A DNA stretch of 64,000 bases, taken from NCBI RefSeq assembly GCF_050003625.1, contig NC_134401.1, positions 97,132,852 through 97,196,851 on the forward strand, written 5' to 3'. The notes below the pieces were generated by a model. The model did no database searches, was not told the DNA's origin, and was given only the letters and a program-made list of their open reading frames with translations. Below, in pieces: positions 48,290-60,750 of the stretch (the stretch's first letter is position 1; every line of letters begins with the position of its first letter). A program made the position numbers and the translations under genes. The DNA is from Haematobia irritans. Taxonomy: Eukaryota; Arthropoda; Insecta; Diptera; Muscidae.

Positions 48290-49255
48290 CATAAATAATT
48301 ATGAGCCAAGATTATCATGGTATTTAGAGGGCCAAGTTTCAATCGTATCGGATGAAATTTACACTGCTAAAGCTTGGGAAATCAAATCCGCCAATTTTTG
48401 CATGGTTGTTAAAGGACATGTACTAACACATGTACCAAAATTCAAATGGATCGGATGAAATTGGGTCCTTCTAGAGGACCGATGTTCGGACCAAATGGAA
48501 TTTGGTTGGTTTTGGTCCATTTTAGTCAAATCAGTAACTGTTTCAAAATTTTATATAAAAAAAATTCGGCAAATTTTCTGTAGAAATAAAATATTAAAAT
48601 AAATTATAGAAATAAAATTTTAACAAAATTTTCTATAGAAATAAAATTTTGCCAAAATTTTGTACAGAAATAAACATTGAAGAAAAATTGTATAAATACA
48701 AAATTATGCAAAAATTTTGTATAGGAAGAAAATTTTGTAAAAATTTGTTAGGAAGAAAATTTTGTATAGAAATAAAATTTTTTAGAAAAAAGAAATTTTA
48801 ACGACATTTTCTATAGATATGAAATTTTGACAAAATTTCCCAATGAACTAAAATTTTAACAAAGTTTCTACAAAAATAAAATGTTGTCAAATTTTTCTGT
48901 AGAAATAAAATTTTGACGACATTTTCTATAGAAGTAAAATTGTGACAAAATTTTCTATTGGAATAAAATTTCCCACAAAATTTTCTATAGAAATAAAGTT
49001 TTGACAAAAATTTCTACAGAAATAAAATTTTGACAAAATTTTCTATTAAAATAAAATTTTGCCAAAATTTTCTATAGAAATAAAATTTTGTCGAAATTTT
49101 CTACAGAAATAAAATTTTGTTAACATTTTCTATAGAAATAAAATTTTGCTAAAATTTTCTATAAAAATAAAATTTTGACAAATTTTTCTATAGAAATAAA
49201 AATTTTGAATTGAAATAAAAATTTGCACAAATTTTTATAGAAGTAAAATTTTGGA
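48290..49255 (+). repeat. A-type monomers then a 29-bp array
   Basis: Two diverged 153-bp-type monomers (48290-48540), then about 22 units of the 29-bp repeat (48545-49255). Confidence 0.8.
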
Positions 49256-49770
49256 AACGTTTTAAGTTTTAAATGATATTAATTTAATTTGGAAAAATCC
49301 GCTGGTACGAATTTTGGTCCAATTTTGGAAAAATTTTGGGCCAAAATAAAAATTTATTGTGGCAACGCTGATTATGGATCTATGTGGACCGATTTTTAAC
49401 CGGATCGCATTAAATTTCCTCTTCCAAGAGGCTTCGGTTGTCAAATTTCAAGCGAATCGCATAAAATTTGACCTTGCAAGAGCGTCCGCAAGAGAAATCT
49501 GGGGGTCGGTTTATGTGGGGGCTATATCTGACAGTGGCCCGACATGGCCCATTTGCAATATCATCTGACCTACATCAATAACAACTACTTATACCAAGTT
49601 TCAAGTCGATAGCTTGTTAGAGTAATTTACACAGACGGACGGACTACCGGACAGACAGAAGGAAATTGCTAGATCGACTAAGAATTTCACCACGACTCAG
49701 AATATAATATTTCGCTGTGTTACAAACGGAATGACAAAGTTATTATACCACCCTTCCTATGGTGGATGGT
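49256..49770 (+). repeat. A/B-family body and tail
   Basis: Short monomer remnants, then a tail with ACAGACGGACGGACTACCGG and the end TTCCTATGGTGGATGGTATA. 49771-49904 is a small C-type tail piece next to the donor of exon 1. Confidence 0.75.
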
Positions 49771-49912
49771 ATAAAAATACAGACAGACGGATATCGCTAA
49801 ATAGACTCAGAACTTAATTCTAAGACGATCGATATACTAAATGGTGGATTTCTGACTGGTCCTTCATGGCTATACCATATAGTATAAATATATTCCATTA
49901 ACATTTACTTAC

Positions 49913-52235
49913 TGTATTTCCTCTTTTTGCGGCGGTACTCATCATCACTGCCACTCTGACCCGATGGAATGATGTGCGGCTTGAAGTGTTGCTTATCTTT
50001 TGGCCGCGATGAAGATTTCGTTGTTGTACAACATCCAGTTGGACCAATACTCGATCCTGTAGATGTTGAGGTCATGCGATGTAATTTCGCTGTATCATCG
50101 GGCATTGCAGTGGTGGTTACAATGGCTCCATTTAATGTGGACACCTCCAAGGGGCGTTCACCAGCATATAGGCTACGATTTATGGGAAATGCAGAAGATG
50201 AAGGCACACCAACGACACCATCCCCACCAGCTAGAGTTGACGACGCAGCTGTCTCGATCACAGGATATTGTTGCGGCAGTTCTGAACTTGTGGCCATGGT
50301 GACAATATGCAAAGATTGCATTGACGATTTTGTGGCTCCTTGGGGTGTTGACACAATGGCTGGGGTTGTTGATTCTTGGGATTTTATGGGGCGTATGGCT
50401 GAGGGTATTGGGGATTTTGTGGCTAATTTGAAACTATCTATTAACATTTTGTGCTTATTATTGCTTGCAAGATGTAATTGCTGGAGTTCAGCGATTGGAA
50501 GATTATGTGTTGGCAGCTCTCGTGGCGATGAGAGGGCCACCGGTGATGGTTGGGCTGTTTCACAGGGTGGTGGTGGTGGTGGAGGCCGTGTACGCCCATT
50601 GCCCAAAGCCACTAGGATTCCAGTACTTTTCGATTTGAAACGATCATTGATGGACACAGGCTTTCCTGTGGGTAAGATAAGCTCTGCGGTTCGAAATCCC
50701 CCCGTGGGGCTAGATGTCATCCCAGCCAGCGACAGAGAATCACTTTGATTAAGTAAAGTGCTCACAGTTAAATTGGCACTATCCTCCGAGGTATTTTGCC
50801 TAGAGATATTACGCGATTCAAAGAGGCTATCGGTATAGGAAAGTTGATTGGGCAAGAAGCGTCGTTTCTGTTGTGTCTGCTGTCGGGCTTGTCCCATAGG
50901 CTCCGGCATATCAATTACAGTTGAAGGCAATGGCTCAATGATATTTATGGGTGGTTGTCCACTAGCCGAGCTATTGGTGGCCATAGATAGGACTTTAGTA
51001 ACGGGTGGAGACATGGGAGCATGGACCATGGTCTTAATCACATGCCTCGAAGGTAATATGGGGCTGCATTGGGCACTTATGGATTTGGCATCCAAGATAC
51101 GTTGACGTTTGGCAGCAGCCTTTCGTCGATCATAGATTATGGCATCTGGTATAATTTCGGCAGCTCCAAAACTCACAGTACACCGGGAACTGGCAAACGA
51201 AAGACTCTCTATACTATCACGTAGCGAGGTTAGACTGTCATCGCCCAAGGTGTTGGAATTGAGACGAGCCCCAGAACCATTACCATAGCCACTGGCCAAA
51301 GAGGTGGTATCACATGTGGGATCTCTGGACTTAACTACGGCATCACGTATCGTTGCATCATCAGCCCTGAGACCGTTGTTAAAGGCTTTGGAGTCCGGAG
51401 AGGAGCTGGATGTATGGCATACATCCGATGGGGTACCATGGGTTTGGGCCATAACCAAAACATGGCGTTTAACAATTTTTCCCGAAGAATTGCTTAGAGT
51501 ACTGGTAATGCTATCATCAGCCCCACCGCTTTGTATGTGAGCAAGGGATTGCTGTTGTGATGGTGGCGGATGGGGCTGGGACTGAGATTGAGACTCAGAA
51601 CTGGCAGTGTTCGATTTAGATTTAGATTTGGCACCAGAAAGGGGAGATCCCAAACGTGAAGAATTTAAACTAGGACTCTTCTCATGAATGGAAGTGCTCT
51701 CCTGGTGTTTTGCTGCTGAATCCTTTTTTGTTATGGCAGTTTTCGAAGATGATCGCTTTACACATTTCTGTGGTGTTGTAGGTTCTGAGTGGGCCTGCAA
51801 AACCTCTTGGCTAGCCATGGGATCACTAAGCACTGAACTTTTACGCGAATCCACACTGCTGAAAAGACGTTTGGCCAAGAATATTCGCCCTATGGATTTA
51901 CGTTTCAGACGTTTATTGCGCTTACGCTCTTCACAATCACGTTTCATGGCTTGCATTTTCTTTTCCAATAGAGAATTGAAAACGAGTTCATAGGTAACGG
52001 CTCTACGATAATCATCCAGATCGGGCATACCTGTGGTAGAGACAGCCTTATCGGATTTGCTTTGCATCTCGGGCAATGTAACAGCATCTCCAGCTTTTTG
52101 GGCCAAATCCTCGGGATAAGCAATATTTTCTTGATCCGCTATCTCCAGGGGCATTTGAAGACTTGGCCCCTTTTTGGCCATAGTCTCCGTTTCGGGATTC
52201 CCCTCCAATGGTGTGACATTTGTGTCTTCGTTCAT
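49913..52235 (-). CDS. First coding exon of a large single-pass membrane protein gene (unrecognised)
   Basis: This is the largest open frame with protein-like composition in the window: 774 codons plus one base. The ATG at 52235 sits in a fly-like context (CCAAAAATG), and an in-frame TGA lies 30 bases upstream, supporting this start if the leader is unspliced here. Residues 1-70 are acidic. Residues 72-125 are probably helical and very basic (cluster at about 98-113). The rest is Ser/Thr/Pro/Gln-rich and probably disordered, with a run of seven prolines at 551-557 and a basic end at about 767-774. The exon ends at a GTAAGT donor (49912-49907) after the first base of a codon. Reading past the donor meets a stop three codons later. 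The next exon, at 42193, restores the codon as Lys. No enzyme motif is visible. I do not recognise the family, but splicing and composition make a real gene very likely. Confidence 0.9.
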
Positions 52236-53586
52236 TTTTGGATTTTTTGTTGTTTGATTTGTGAGTCACTACACTACCCTCAGACCTCGCACACTGCTCT
52301 GCTGCTTAAATACTATAATAATTTATCCAGACTATGGGTAAACATTTGACAAATCCCTTGCCGCGAGTCAGAGTCGAGGTTTTGTTTACGTTGACGACTT
52401 TGTAAGCTCCAGCGTTTATTTACGGATAATATTAGCAATGACAATAGAAGCAACCACAACAACTTTGTTGTCGTATTGTGGTTTAACAATGGCACTTTGA
52501 TTGATAACCAAGATAATGATGCTATTGCTACCAACGGCGACGACGACGATGATGATGATTGCGGTGATGATGATGCTCGTTTGACTGGTGCTTCTAGGCT
52601 TGAGACCAGTCGATGATAGCCTAGCAGCAGCAATGGGTTTGAGTGTGGATTTTGGATTGATTGCAAATTTTTTTGTCCTTTTTCTTCTCTGTTCGATATT
52701 GTGGAGGGGTCTCTGTTCAACATTTTCCATTGATTTTGCATACCATAGGCATCGAGAATACATATGATGATGACACCAATGATGAGTATACAGATGTTGG
52801 CTCTTTTTCTTCGGCTGGTGTTGGGACTGAGGCAAATGATGCCGCCGCTAATGAAAATGTAAATATTTGCTTTGATTTTTGATATTCACGCAAACAAAAC
52901 ATATTGACAATGTTCAGGCTCATCATATTTGGGGCCACCATCATCCATATCAACCACACAACTCAATTTCATGTGTGAACATGTGTGGGGGGTAACAGAA
53001 GATTTCAATTTTTCTATCTCCTTAAAATGTTCATATGACATAAATCGTCTCTTTCTTTCTCCTTCTCTTTAGTTGTGACAATATGCACTACTTGGGTGTG
53101 CGTATATGTGCGAGCGAGTGTGTGGCCTTACAAGAGCCTTAATGTTGATTGTACATTGGTGAGAATTGTTTTGTTTTGCTTTTTTTTTTTGTTTTATATG
53201 CTTTCTTATTTCCTCTCTTTTATTTTGATGTTGTTGTTGTGATTGTAATCTTCTTGGCTATTGTCTTGTTGAGGCTTTGAAGATTGGAAAAATACTTAAG
53301 TGTTGTGCTCGTTATGGCTTTGTAATATCTGTAAGAGCCGGAAAGAGAGAGAGAGAGAAAAAAAATGAAAGGTATAAATGGTCGAGTTAATAGTAACAGA
53401 AATCAATACTGTAGATTATGACAAGGAAAATTATTAAATATGGACAATGCTGCCAGCATTTTCTAGCTCATGTTCCCAAATCATAGTACTTTGATCACCA
53501 AAAATTACCAATTTAAACCGAAATTACAAACAAAACAACCCAAACAATTGTAATGGGTCTTTCTACATTTATTGCAATAACAATTG
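52236..53586 (-). promoter_or_regulatory. 5' leader and probable promoter region of the membrane-protein gene
   Basis: This 1.35-kb stretch upstream of the start codon is the longest repeat-poor, mixed-composition DNA in the right half of the window. It holds short trinucleotide runs (GAT/GAC at about 52540-52580), CAN-rich sequence, and a (GA)n run at 53345-53358 that could bind a GAGA-type factor. Several minus-strand frames are open here but look like low-complexity leader sequence rather than protein. No TATA box or start site can be fixed by eye. The mariner at 53589 marks its outer edge. Confidence 0.35.
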
Positions 53587-53588
53587 TA

Positions 53589-54861
53589 ACAGGTTGGCTG
53601 ATAAGTCCCCGGTCTAACAAAAAAAAACACTTTTTTTTGTCAAAATTCGTTTCTATTATTCAACATAGTTCCCTTCAAGAGCGATAAAACGATTATAACG
53701 ACCTTCCAATTTTTTGATACCATTTTGGTAGTACTCCTTCGGTTTTGCCTCAAAATAGGCGTCAGTTTCGGCGACCACCTCTTCATTTCAGCCAAATTTT
53801 TTCCCTGCGAGCATCCTTTTGAGGTCTGAGAACAAGAAAAAGTCGCTGGGGGCCAGATCTGGAGAATACGGTGGGTGGGGAAGCAATTCGAAGCCCAATT
53901 CATGAATTTTTGCCATCGTTCTCAATGACTTGAGGCACGGTGCCTTGTCTTGGTGGAACAACACTTTTTTCTTCTTCATATGGGGTCGTTTTGCCGCGAT
54001 TTCGACCTTCAAACGCTCCAATAACGCCATATAATAGTAACCGTTGATGGGTTTTCCCATCTCAAGATAATCGATAAACATTATTCCATGCGCATCCCAA
54101 AAAACAGAGGCCATTACTTTGTCAGCGGGCTTTTGAGTCTTTCCACGCTTCGGAGACGGTTCACCGGTCGCTGTCCACTCAGCCGACTGTCGATTGGACT
54201 CAGGAGTGTAGTGATGGAGCCATGTTTCATCCATTGTCACATATCGACGAAAAAACTCGGGTGTATTACGAGTTAACAGCTGCAAACACCGCTCAGAATC
54301 ATCAACACGTTGTTGTTTTTGGTCAAATGTAAGCTCGCGCGGCACCCATTTTGCACAGAGCTTCCGCATATCGAAATATTGATGAATGATATGACCAACA
54401 CGTTCCTTTGATATCTTTAAGGCCCCGATCAACTTCAATTGATCAATCTCGATCAACTTCAAAATCATTTGTGGATTTTTTGATGTTTTCGTCGGTAACC
54501 ACCTCTTTCGGGCGTCCACTGCGTTCACCGCCCCCCTTGCTCATTTCACCACGCTTGGATTTTGCATACCAATCAATTATTGTTGATTTCCCTGGGGCAG
54601 AGTCCGGAAACTCATTATCAAGCCAAGTTTTTGCTTCCACCGTATTTTTTCCCTTCAGAAAACAGTATTTTATCAAAACACGAAATTCCTTTTTTGCCAT
54701 TTTTTTCACAATAACAAAAGTTGCTCTCACAAACTGATTGACTTACAGACGTCAAATTTTGACATGAATCATTTGAAGGTTGGTACTATATAAAAATAAT
54801 ATGCATTTAATACTAGCGACGCCATCTATGTGCCAGACCGGGGAATTATCAGCCAACCTGT
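53589..54861 (-). mobile_element. Near full-length mariner element of the Himar1/irritans type
   Basis: 1,273 bp, bounded by matching inverted ends (left ACAGGTTGGCTGATAAGTCC, right the complement of ACAGGTTGGCTGATAATTCC) and a TA on each side (53587-53588 and 54862-54863), the mariner target duplication. The size is close to the roughly 1.29 kb of Himar1. The interior is a broken transposase gene on the minus strand. It inserted just upstream of the host gene. Divergence and disabling mutations show an old, inactive copy. Confidence 0.95.
53656..54700 (-). pseudogene. Mariner transposase pseudogene
   Basis: Remains of a DD34D transposase, which cuts and pastes its own element at TA sites. 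The ATG is at 54700 (MAKKEFRVLIK), and the paired helix-turn-helix region follows (DWYAKSKRGEMS, then GRPKEVVTDENIKK). A frameshift lies near 54440-54470, before LKISKERVGHIIHQY. The WVPREL linker is present. The three catalytic aspartates are visible in VTMDETWLHHY, LFHQDKAPC and YSPDLAPSDFFLF; the residue after the second Asp is Lys rather than the family's usual Asn. An in-frame TGA follows KKFG (about 53786), after which the same frame continues (NEEVVAETDAYF) to a natural TAA at 53658-53656. Total length is 1,045 nt against 1,047 expected for 348 codons with stop. Inactive. Confidence 0.92.
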
Positions 54862-54879
54862 TATCATCCAACCTTTTAT

Positions 54880-55382
54880 ATAGGAGTTATACCAAAACAT
54901 GGACCGAAACACACAATTTTCGACACACTTATTTGCGGTCCTAAAATACCTCTAGATTTCCAATTTCAGGCAAATCCGTTTAATTGAAAATATATCAAAA
55001 CCTGGACCGATATATCTCATCTTCGAACTTGGCCTGCGTGCAGACAAAAGATGAAGGTTAGCTTAGTTGGCATCCCGATGTATCAGGCTCACTTAGACTA
55101 TTCAGTCCATTGTGATACCACATTGGTGAACTTCTCTCTTATCACTGAGTGCTGCCCGATTCCATGTTAAGCTCAATGACAAGGGACCTCCTTTTTATAG
55201 CCGAGTCCGAACGGCGTTCCACATTGCAGTAAAACCACTTAGAGAAGATTTGAAACCCTCAGAAATGTCACCAGCATTACTGAGGTGGGATAATTCACCG
55301 TTGAAAAACTTTTTGGTGTTCGGTCGAAGCAGGAATCGAACCCATGACCCCCATCACCATTCTATGGTGGTGGGTATAAAAA
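54880..55382 (+). repeat. G-family fragment split by a SINE
   Basis: Monomers 54880-55050 (ACCAAAACATGGACCGAAAC); after the SINE the tail resumes: CCCCCATCACCATTCTATGG, then TGGTGGGTATAAAA, a clear palindrome. Confidence 0.72.
55057..55347 (-). mobile_element. SINE, 5'-truncated
   Basis: Minus strand, retaining the B box (GGTTCGATTCCTGCTTCG) but ending before the A box. Confidence 0.85.
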
Positions 55383-55457
55383 GCCAGAGTAAATACATAC
55401 ATAAACGTACAATATCTATAAATCGTTATGAACCGATATGTACCAATTTTACATAGT

Positions 55458-55517
55458 AGGTTAAAGTGGCAGCCCGATTAAATTTCAGGCTCATTTAGAC
55501 TATTCAGTCCATTGTGA
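55458..55517 (-). mobile_element. Short SINE 3' fragment
   Basis: 60 bp, the complement of the last part of the SINE, with a perfect 11-bp duplication TTTTACATAGT (55447-55457, 55518-55528). Confidence 0.88.
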
Positions 55518-55529
55518 TTTTACATAGTA

Positions 55530-56024
55530 ATTAGAGGGCCATATTCCAACCGCTTCAGATGAAATTTATTTCTTTATATGGTAGCTATATATGAGCTATG
55601 AAACGAAATGGATCAATTTTTGTACGGTAGTTAGAGTGCGTATACTAACATGCCGTACTAAATTTTTATGTTTAGTTCAATCCCTCTGCCGTACATACTG
55701 CTAATAATAAATGCACATAACATCACAAGCATTCATCATAACCCCCACCCATTATATGCATAGTCAAGTAAGAAGTTTATATTATTTATATTGGTAATGA
55801 ACTTTATTGGTAATATACAAAGACATTGAACAAGCAATAACAGAAGCAACAGATGTTACATTCACTTGGAATACAGTGGAATACATGGGCCTACAATAAA
55901 TGTAGTAGGGGGTGCATTCAGTTGTAATTGCTATGCAATTTTATGTAGAGAATGCCACCTACGAAATAATTATTTTTAATGAGCCTAATCTATTTAATAA
56001 GCTGACATACACATAAGCCAGTAT
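55530..56024. other. A-type monomer remnants and AT-rich DNA
   Basis: 55530-55680 contains weak monomer words (GTAGCTATATATGAGC). The rest is unique-looking, next to the 3' end of the retrotransposon fragment. Confidence 0.45.
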
Positions 56025-56653
56025 TCAGCTTGTTGCTCTAACTTTATTTGTACATCGCATCCTTCTTCCATGAACTTTGTGTAATGAATTCCCTAATTTG
56101 CTTTCAGTCTCTTCTTCCAGGCTGGGCCAGAATCTGGAATCACTTGCAGTTAACTTTTTGTCACTGCCATGTCTAGTAAAGACATGACAGTGACGAATAT
56201 AGTGTTCCAAAGTCTCATAATCGTCAAAAAAACACGCCCTACATGCACCATTCTCCGCCGCTCCTATTAGTGTTCTCAATTCTAGGTGTCCGGCCATTCT
56301 ACTCTTCTTGAGTAGTTTTCCAAATTTTTTCGTGCCTTGGTCACCCCATAATATTTTCGTCGTTCTTCCGACCATTGCATTGGTGCACATCCCTTATGTG
56401 TCTCTCGTGCCCAATCATCCAACTCGACTCGCGTTGCCCGTATGGTCTTTACGTTTTCTAAGTTACCTTTACTATGCGTCATAGCTCTTATATCCGGTTA
56501 ATTTGCCTTCAAGGTTTCCCTTATTCCAACAATTTCCGGCACCCATATGATGCCGTATTCAGAATATTCATTGATCATTCTTTGGCAAAGAAAAACGGTT
56601 CGCGATTGCACAATAATGTCGGCTATTGACTTCATTGCGATCCAGGAATCTGT
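56025..56653 (-). pseudogene. Non-LTR retrotransposon fragment: second half of RNase H plus C-terminal CCHC region
   Basis: Minus-strand frames read, in order, IFTDSWIAMKSIADII (the third catalytic Asp of RNase H), SRTVFLCQRMINEY, and WVPEIVGI (where the family has WVPGHxGI, so the GH pair is lost). Then, with a stop and a frame change, come a WARETHKGCAP segment and LRTLIGA, followed by CRACFFDDYETLEHYIRHC, a CX2CX9HX4C motif typical of the C-terminus of Jockey/R1/CR1-like elements. The reading frame shifts at least twice. It is a dead fragment. The missing first half of RNase H seems to be the piece at 60919-61105. Confidence 0.8.
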
Positions 56654-56796
56654 GAAAATGGTCACCAAGAATATGGGTCCCAAAACCAAAATGAAATAGG
56701 ACCATAAAAATTGTATCGAAAACAACAAAAACAACAAATTTTTATGTTTCTTGGAGACTAATTTCATTTTATTTGTTGCACCCATTTGCATAATGA

Positions 56797-58735
56797 AACA
56801 AGTGAGTAAAGTAGAAAGTCGGGCGGAACCGACTACATCATATCCTAAACCATCTCTACACAGAAAAAAATTTCACGAACATTTTTCCAATTAAAATATT
56901 AATTGAGTTTTAAAAAATTTTCAATTAAAAATTTAATTGAATCAACAAATTTTTTAATTAAAATAAAAATCAATCACACAAATTAATAGTATCAATTAAT
57001 TTCTTAATTGGACAAATTAATTTTTTAATTGATACTATCATTCTGTGATTGAAGACATTTCAACTAAAAAATTAATTGGATCAATTAATTTCGTGATTGA
57101 ATCAGAAATTTTTTTTTTGTGTGTACTGAATTAGTAAACATAAGCATTTGTGGGGTATAATTGGTATAGGTTTTGGAGAACATAAAGGGGGTACATGTTT
57201 ATAGGTGTCGTGTCACAATCTGAGCAGAAATGTCTAATATTAGGAGCTATAGTTTATTTTGCAACAAAAGAGTTATTGTGCCACTAATATTGAGTCCGTT
57301 ATTAAAAAAGAGGAAATCGGTCAATTAGTTGTGGGTAATAAATCCAAATTTCTGCAAATAGGGCAATAGATTTATATAAGAGCTACATGTAAATACGATC
57401 CCCTAGTACATCAAAATTTGAAATTTGAATAACATAGGTTAATATATAAGAGTATTATGGCCAAATATGACAAAATCGAGCGATGCATATATATGGGACT
57501 TATATCTAAATCTGAACCAATTTGTATAATATTTTGCAGGTATGATTGACACCACAGAAGGTCACTTTGTGTAAAATTTGAGTACGATCAGTTATTAAAT
57601 GAGGCCCCTATGGTCACAATTAGGGTTATTAGGGGCAAATTTTTCAAAATCGGGCGATACATATATATGGGAGCTATATCTAAATTTGAATCGATTTCGA
57701 TTAAATTTTGCACATACAGTTAGAGCTATAGAAGATTACATTTAGCCAACCTTGGTTACGATCGGTTGATAAATAAGGGTTTTACGGCCAAATTTGGCAA
57801 AATCGGGCGATACATAAATATGGGAGCTATATCTAAATCTGAACCGATTTCGATGAAATTTCGCACATACAGTTAGAGCTATAGAAGATTACATTTAGCC
57901 AACTTTGAGTACGATCGGTTGATAAATAAGGGTTTTACGGCAAAATTTGACCAAATCGGGCGATACATATATATGGGAGCTATATCTAAATCTGAACCGA
58001 TTTCGATGAAATTGCGCACATACAGTTAGAGGTATAGAATATTATATTTAGCCAACTTTGAGTACTATCGGTTGATAAATAAGGGTTTTACGGCCAAGTT
58101 GGGCAAAATCGGGCGATACATATATGGGAGCTATATCTAAATCTGAACCGAATTCGATTATTTTTGGCACATATTGTCAGTACTATAAAAAATTAGAGTA
58201 AGCCAAGTTTGAGTAAGATCGCTTAATAAATAAGGTTTTTATGGCCAAATTTGGGAAAATCGGGCCATACATATATATGGTAGCTATATCTAAATCGGAA
58301 CCGATTTCGATGAAATTTTGCAGAATTAAAGGGTGATGAGAAAGTTTACTATGTGCAAAATTTCATGATGATCGGCTTGTAAAAAGCGAAACGTGACTCC
58401 ATTTGTCGAAATCGGGCGATACATATATATGGGAGCTATATCTAAATTTGATCCGATTTCTTTCAAATTCAATAGCGTTCGTCCTTGTGCCCAAAAAACA
58501 CCATGTGTCAGATTTCATCCAAATCGGTTAATAATTGCTACCGGAATCCTGTGAACAACAAATACATGGACAGACGGACGGACGGACACCAAGCGCTAGA
58601 TCGACTCAGGAGGTGATTCTGAGTCGATCGGTATATATTTTATGGGATCTAAAATCAATATTTCTGGTAGGCATATTTTTTGGCCGATCAAACTTTTTAT
58701 ACCCTGACCACTATATGGTTTAGGGTATAAAAAAT
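56797..58735 (+). repeat. H-family element, complete, with a MITE in its head
   Basis: Head ACAAGTGAGTAAAGTAGAAA with GTCGGGCGGAACCGAC and TCATATCCTAAACCATC. About eight monomers of 152 bp. (GACG)n at 58569-58588. Tail TTATACCCTGACCACTATAT, then GGTTTAGGGTATAAAAA. The tail arm is complementary to the head motif CCTAAACCAT. Confidence 0.9.
56859..57123. mobile_element. TA-flanked MITE (265 bp)
   Basis: Ends CACAGAAAAAAATTTC and the complement of CACACAAAAAAAAAATTTC, with TA on both sides (56857-56858, 57124-57125). The interior repeats AATTAATTGAAT words. The empty site is seen in the head at about 36860 (TACAGAATTAGTAA). Confidence 0.8.
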
Positions 58736-58749
58736 TATATTTCAAATAG

Positions 58750-58991
58750 GTTAGGTGGCAGCCCGATGTATCAGGCTCACTTAGACTATTCAGTCCATTG
58801 TGATACCACATTAGTGAACTTCTCTCTTATCACTGAGTGCTGCCCGATTCCATGTTAAGCTCAATGACAAGGGACCTCCTTTTTATAGCCGAGTCGGAAC
58901 GGCGTTCCACATTCCAGTGAAACCACTTAGAGAAGCTTTGAAACCCTCAGAAATGTCACCAGCATTACTGAGGTGGGATAATCCACCGCTT
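58750..58991 (-). mobile_element. SINE, 5'-truncated
   Basis: Complement of the SINE 3' two thirds, ending at AGCGGTGGAT, with the duplication TTTCAAATAG (58740-58749, 58992-59001). Confidence 0.9.
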
Positions 58992-59002
58992 TTTCAAATA
59001 GA

Positions 59003-60750
59003 AACAAGTATATCCGGCCGTAAGTTCGGCCAGGCCGAATCTTATGTACCCTCCACCATGGATTGTACATAAACTCGTACTAAAGACTATCATCCACAAT
59101 CGAATTACTTGGGTTGCGGTAACACTTGCCGATGCCAAGGCATCTTAAAACTTCTTAATACCATCTTCTTAATTGTAAATTAGTCCATACGGGGTATATA
59201 TTAAACAAAAAAGGTCGATTAAATAGGTATATAATTCAGTTTGATAAAATTTTCTACAGAAATAAAATTTTGACAAAATTTCTATAGAAATAAAATTTTG
59301 ACAAAATTTTCTATAGCAGAAAATTTTGACAAAATTTTCCATAGAAACAAAATCTTGACAAAAATTTCTATAGAAATAAAATCTTGACGAAATTTTGTAT
59401 AGTAATAAAATTTTGACAAAATTTTCTATAGAAATAAAATCTTGACAAAATTGTCTATAGTAATAAAATTTTGACAAAATTTTCTATAGAAATAAAATTT
59501 TGGTAGATTATTTTTGGGGATCGGCTATATATAACTATAGACCGATAAGGACCAATTTTGGCATGGTTGTTAGCGGCCATATACTATCGTAATTTACCAA
59601 ATTTCACCACGTAATAAATTTCATCCGGATCGGATGAATTTTGCTCCTCCAAGAGGTCCGGAGGTCAAATCTGAGGATAGGTTCAAATGGGGGTTATATA
59701 TAATTAAGACCGATAGGGACCAATTTTTGCATGGTTGTTAGAGACCATATACCAACACCACGTACCAAATTTCAAACGGATCGGATGAATTTTGCTTATC
59801 CATGAGGCTCCGGAGGTCAAATCTGGGGATCGGTTTATATGGAGGCTATTTATAAAAATGGACCGATGTGGACCAATTTTTGCGTGGTTGTTAGAGACCA
59901 CATACTGACACCATGTACCAAATTTTAGCCTGATCGGAAGAAATTTGCTTCGCTTAGAGGCTCCGCAAGCCAGATCGGTTTATATGGGGGCTATATATAA
60001 TTATGGACCGATTTGGACCAATTTTTGCGTAGTTGTTGAAGACAATATACTAACACCATGTAACAAATTTCAGCCGGATCGGATGAATTTTGCTCCTCTT
60101 ATAGGCTCCGCAAGCCAAATCTGAGCGTCGGTTTATATGGGGGCTATACGTAAAAGTGGTCCGATATGGCCCATTTGCAATACCATCCGACCTACATTAA
60201 TAACAGTGGAGCCACCGTGGTGCAATGGTTAGCATGCCCGCCTTGCATACACAAGGTCGTGGGTTCGATTCCTGCTTCGACCGAACACCAAAAGGTTTTT
60301 CAGCGGTGGATTATCCCACCTCAGTAATGCTGGTGACATTTCTGAGGGTTTCAAAGCTTCTCTAAGTGGTTTCACTGCAATGTGGAACGCCGTTCGGACT
60401 CGGCTATAAAAATGAGGTCCCGTGTCATTGAGCTTAACATGGAATCGGGCAGCACTCAGTGATAAGAGAGAAGTTCACCAATGTGGTATCACAATGGAGT
60501 GAATAGTCTAAGGCTGCCACCTAACCTAACCTACATCAATAACAAGTACTTGTGCCAAGTTTCAAGTCGATAGCTTGTTTCATTCGGAAGTTAGCGTGAT
60601 TTCAACAGACGAATGGACGAACATGCTTAGATCGACTCAGAATTTCACCACGACCCAGAATATATATACTTTATGGGGTCCTAGACCGATATTTCGATGT
60701 GTTACAAACGGAGTGACAAAGTTAATATACCCCCCCCATGGTGTAGGGTA
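59003..60750 (+). repeat. A/B-family element, complete, with a SINE in its tail
   Basis: Head 59003-59225 (CCGGCCGTAAGTTCGGCCAG; TACCCTCCACCATGG), 29-bp array 59235-59500, monomers 59510-60125, and a tail to 60750 ending GTGTAGGGTATAATAAAG. The tail is split by the SINE at 60206-60529. Confidence 0.88.
60206..60529 (+). mobile_element. tRNA-derived SINE
   Basis: Full 5' end; a small internal deletion near the 3' end (GTCTAAGGCTGCC). The target duplication is 15 bp with one difference, CCTACATTAATAACA / CCTACATCAATAACA. Confidence 0.92.

Noticed and set aside
49969..50748. Plus-strand open frame of 259 codons
   Set aside because: It is the antisense of exon 1, which has the splice support and composition of a real coding sequence.
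52313..52835. Minus-strand open frames upstream of exon 1
   Set aside because: Ser- and Asn-rich low-complexity frames that do not join the main frame; more likely leader or promoter DNA.
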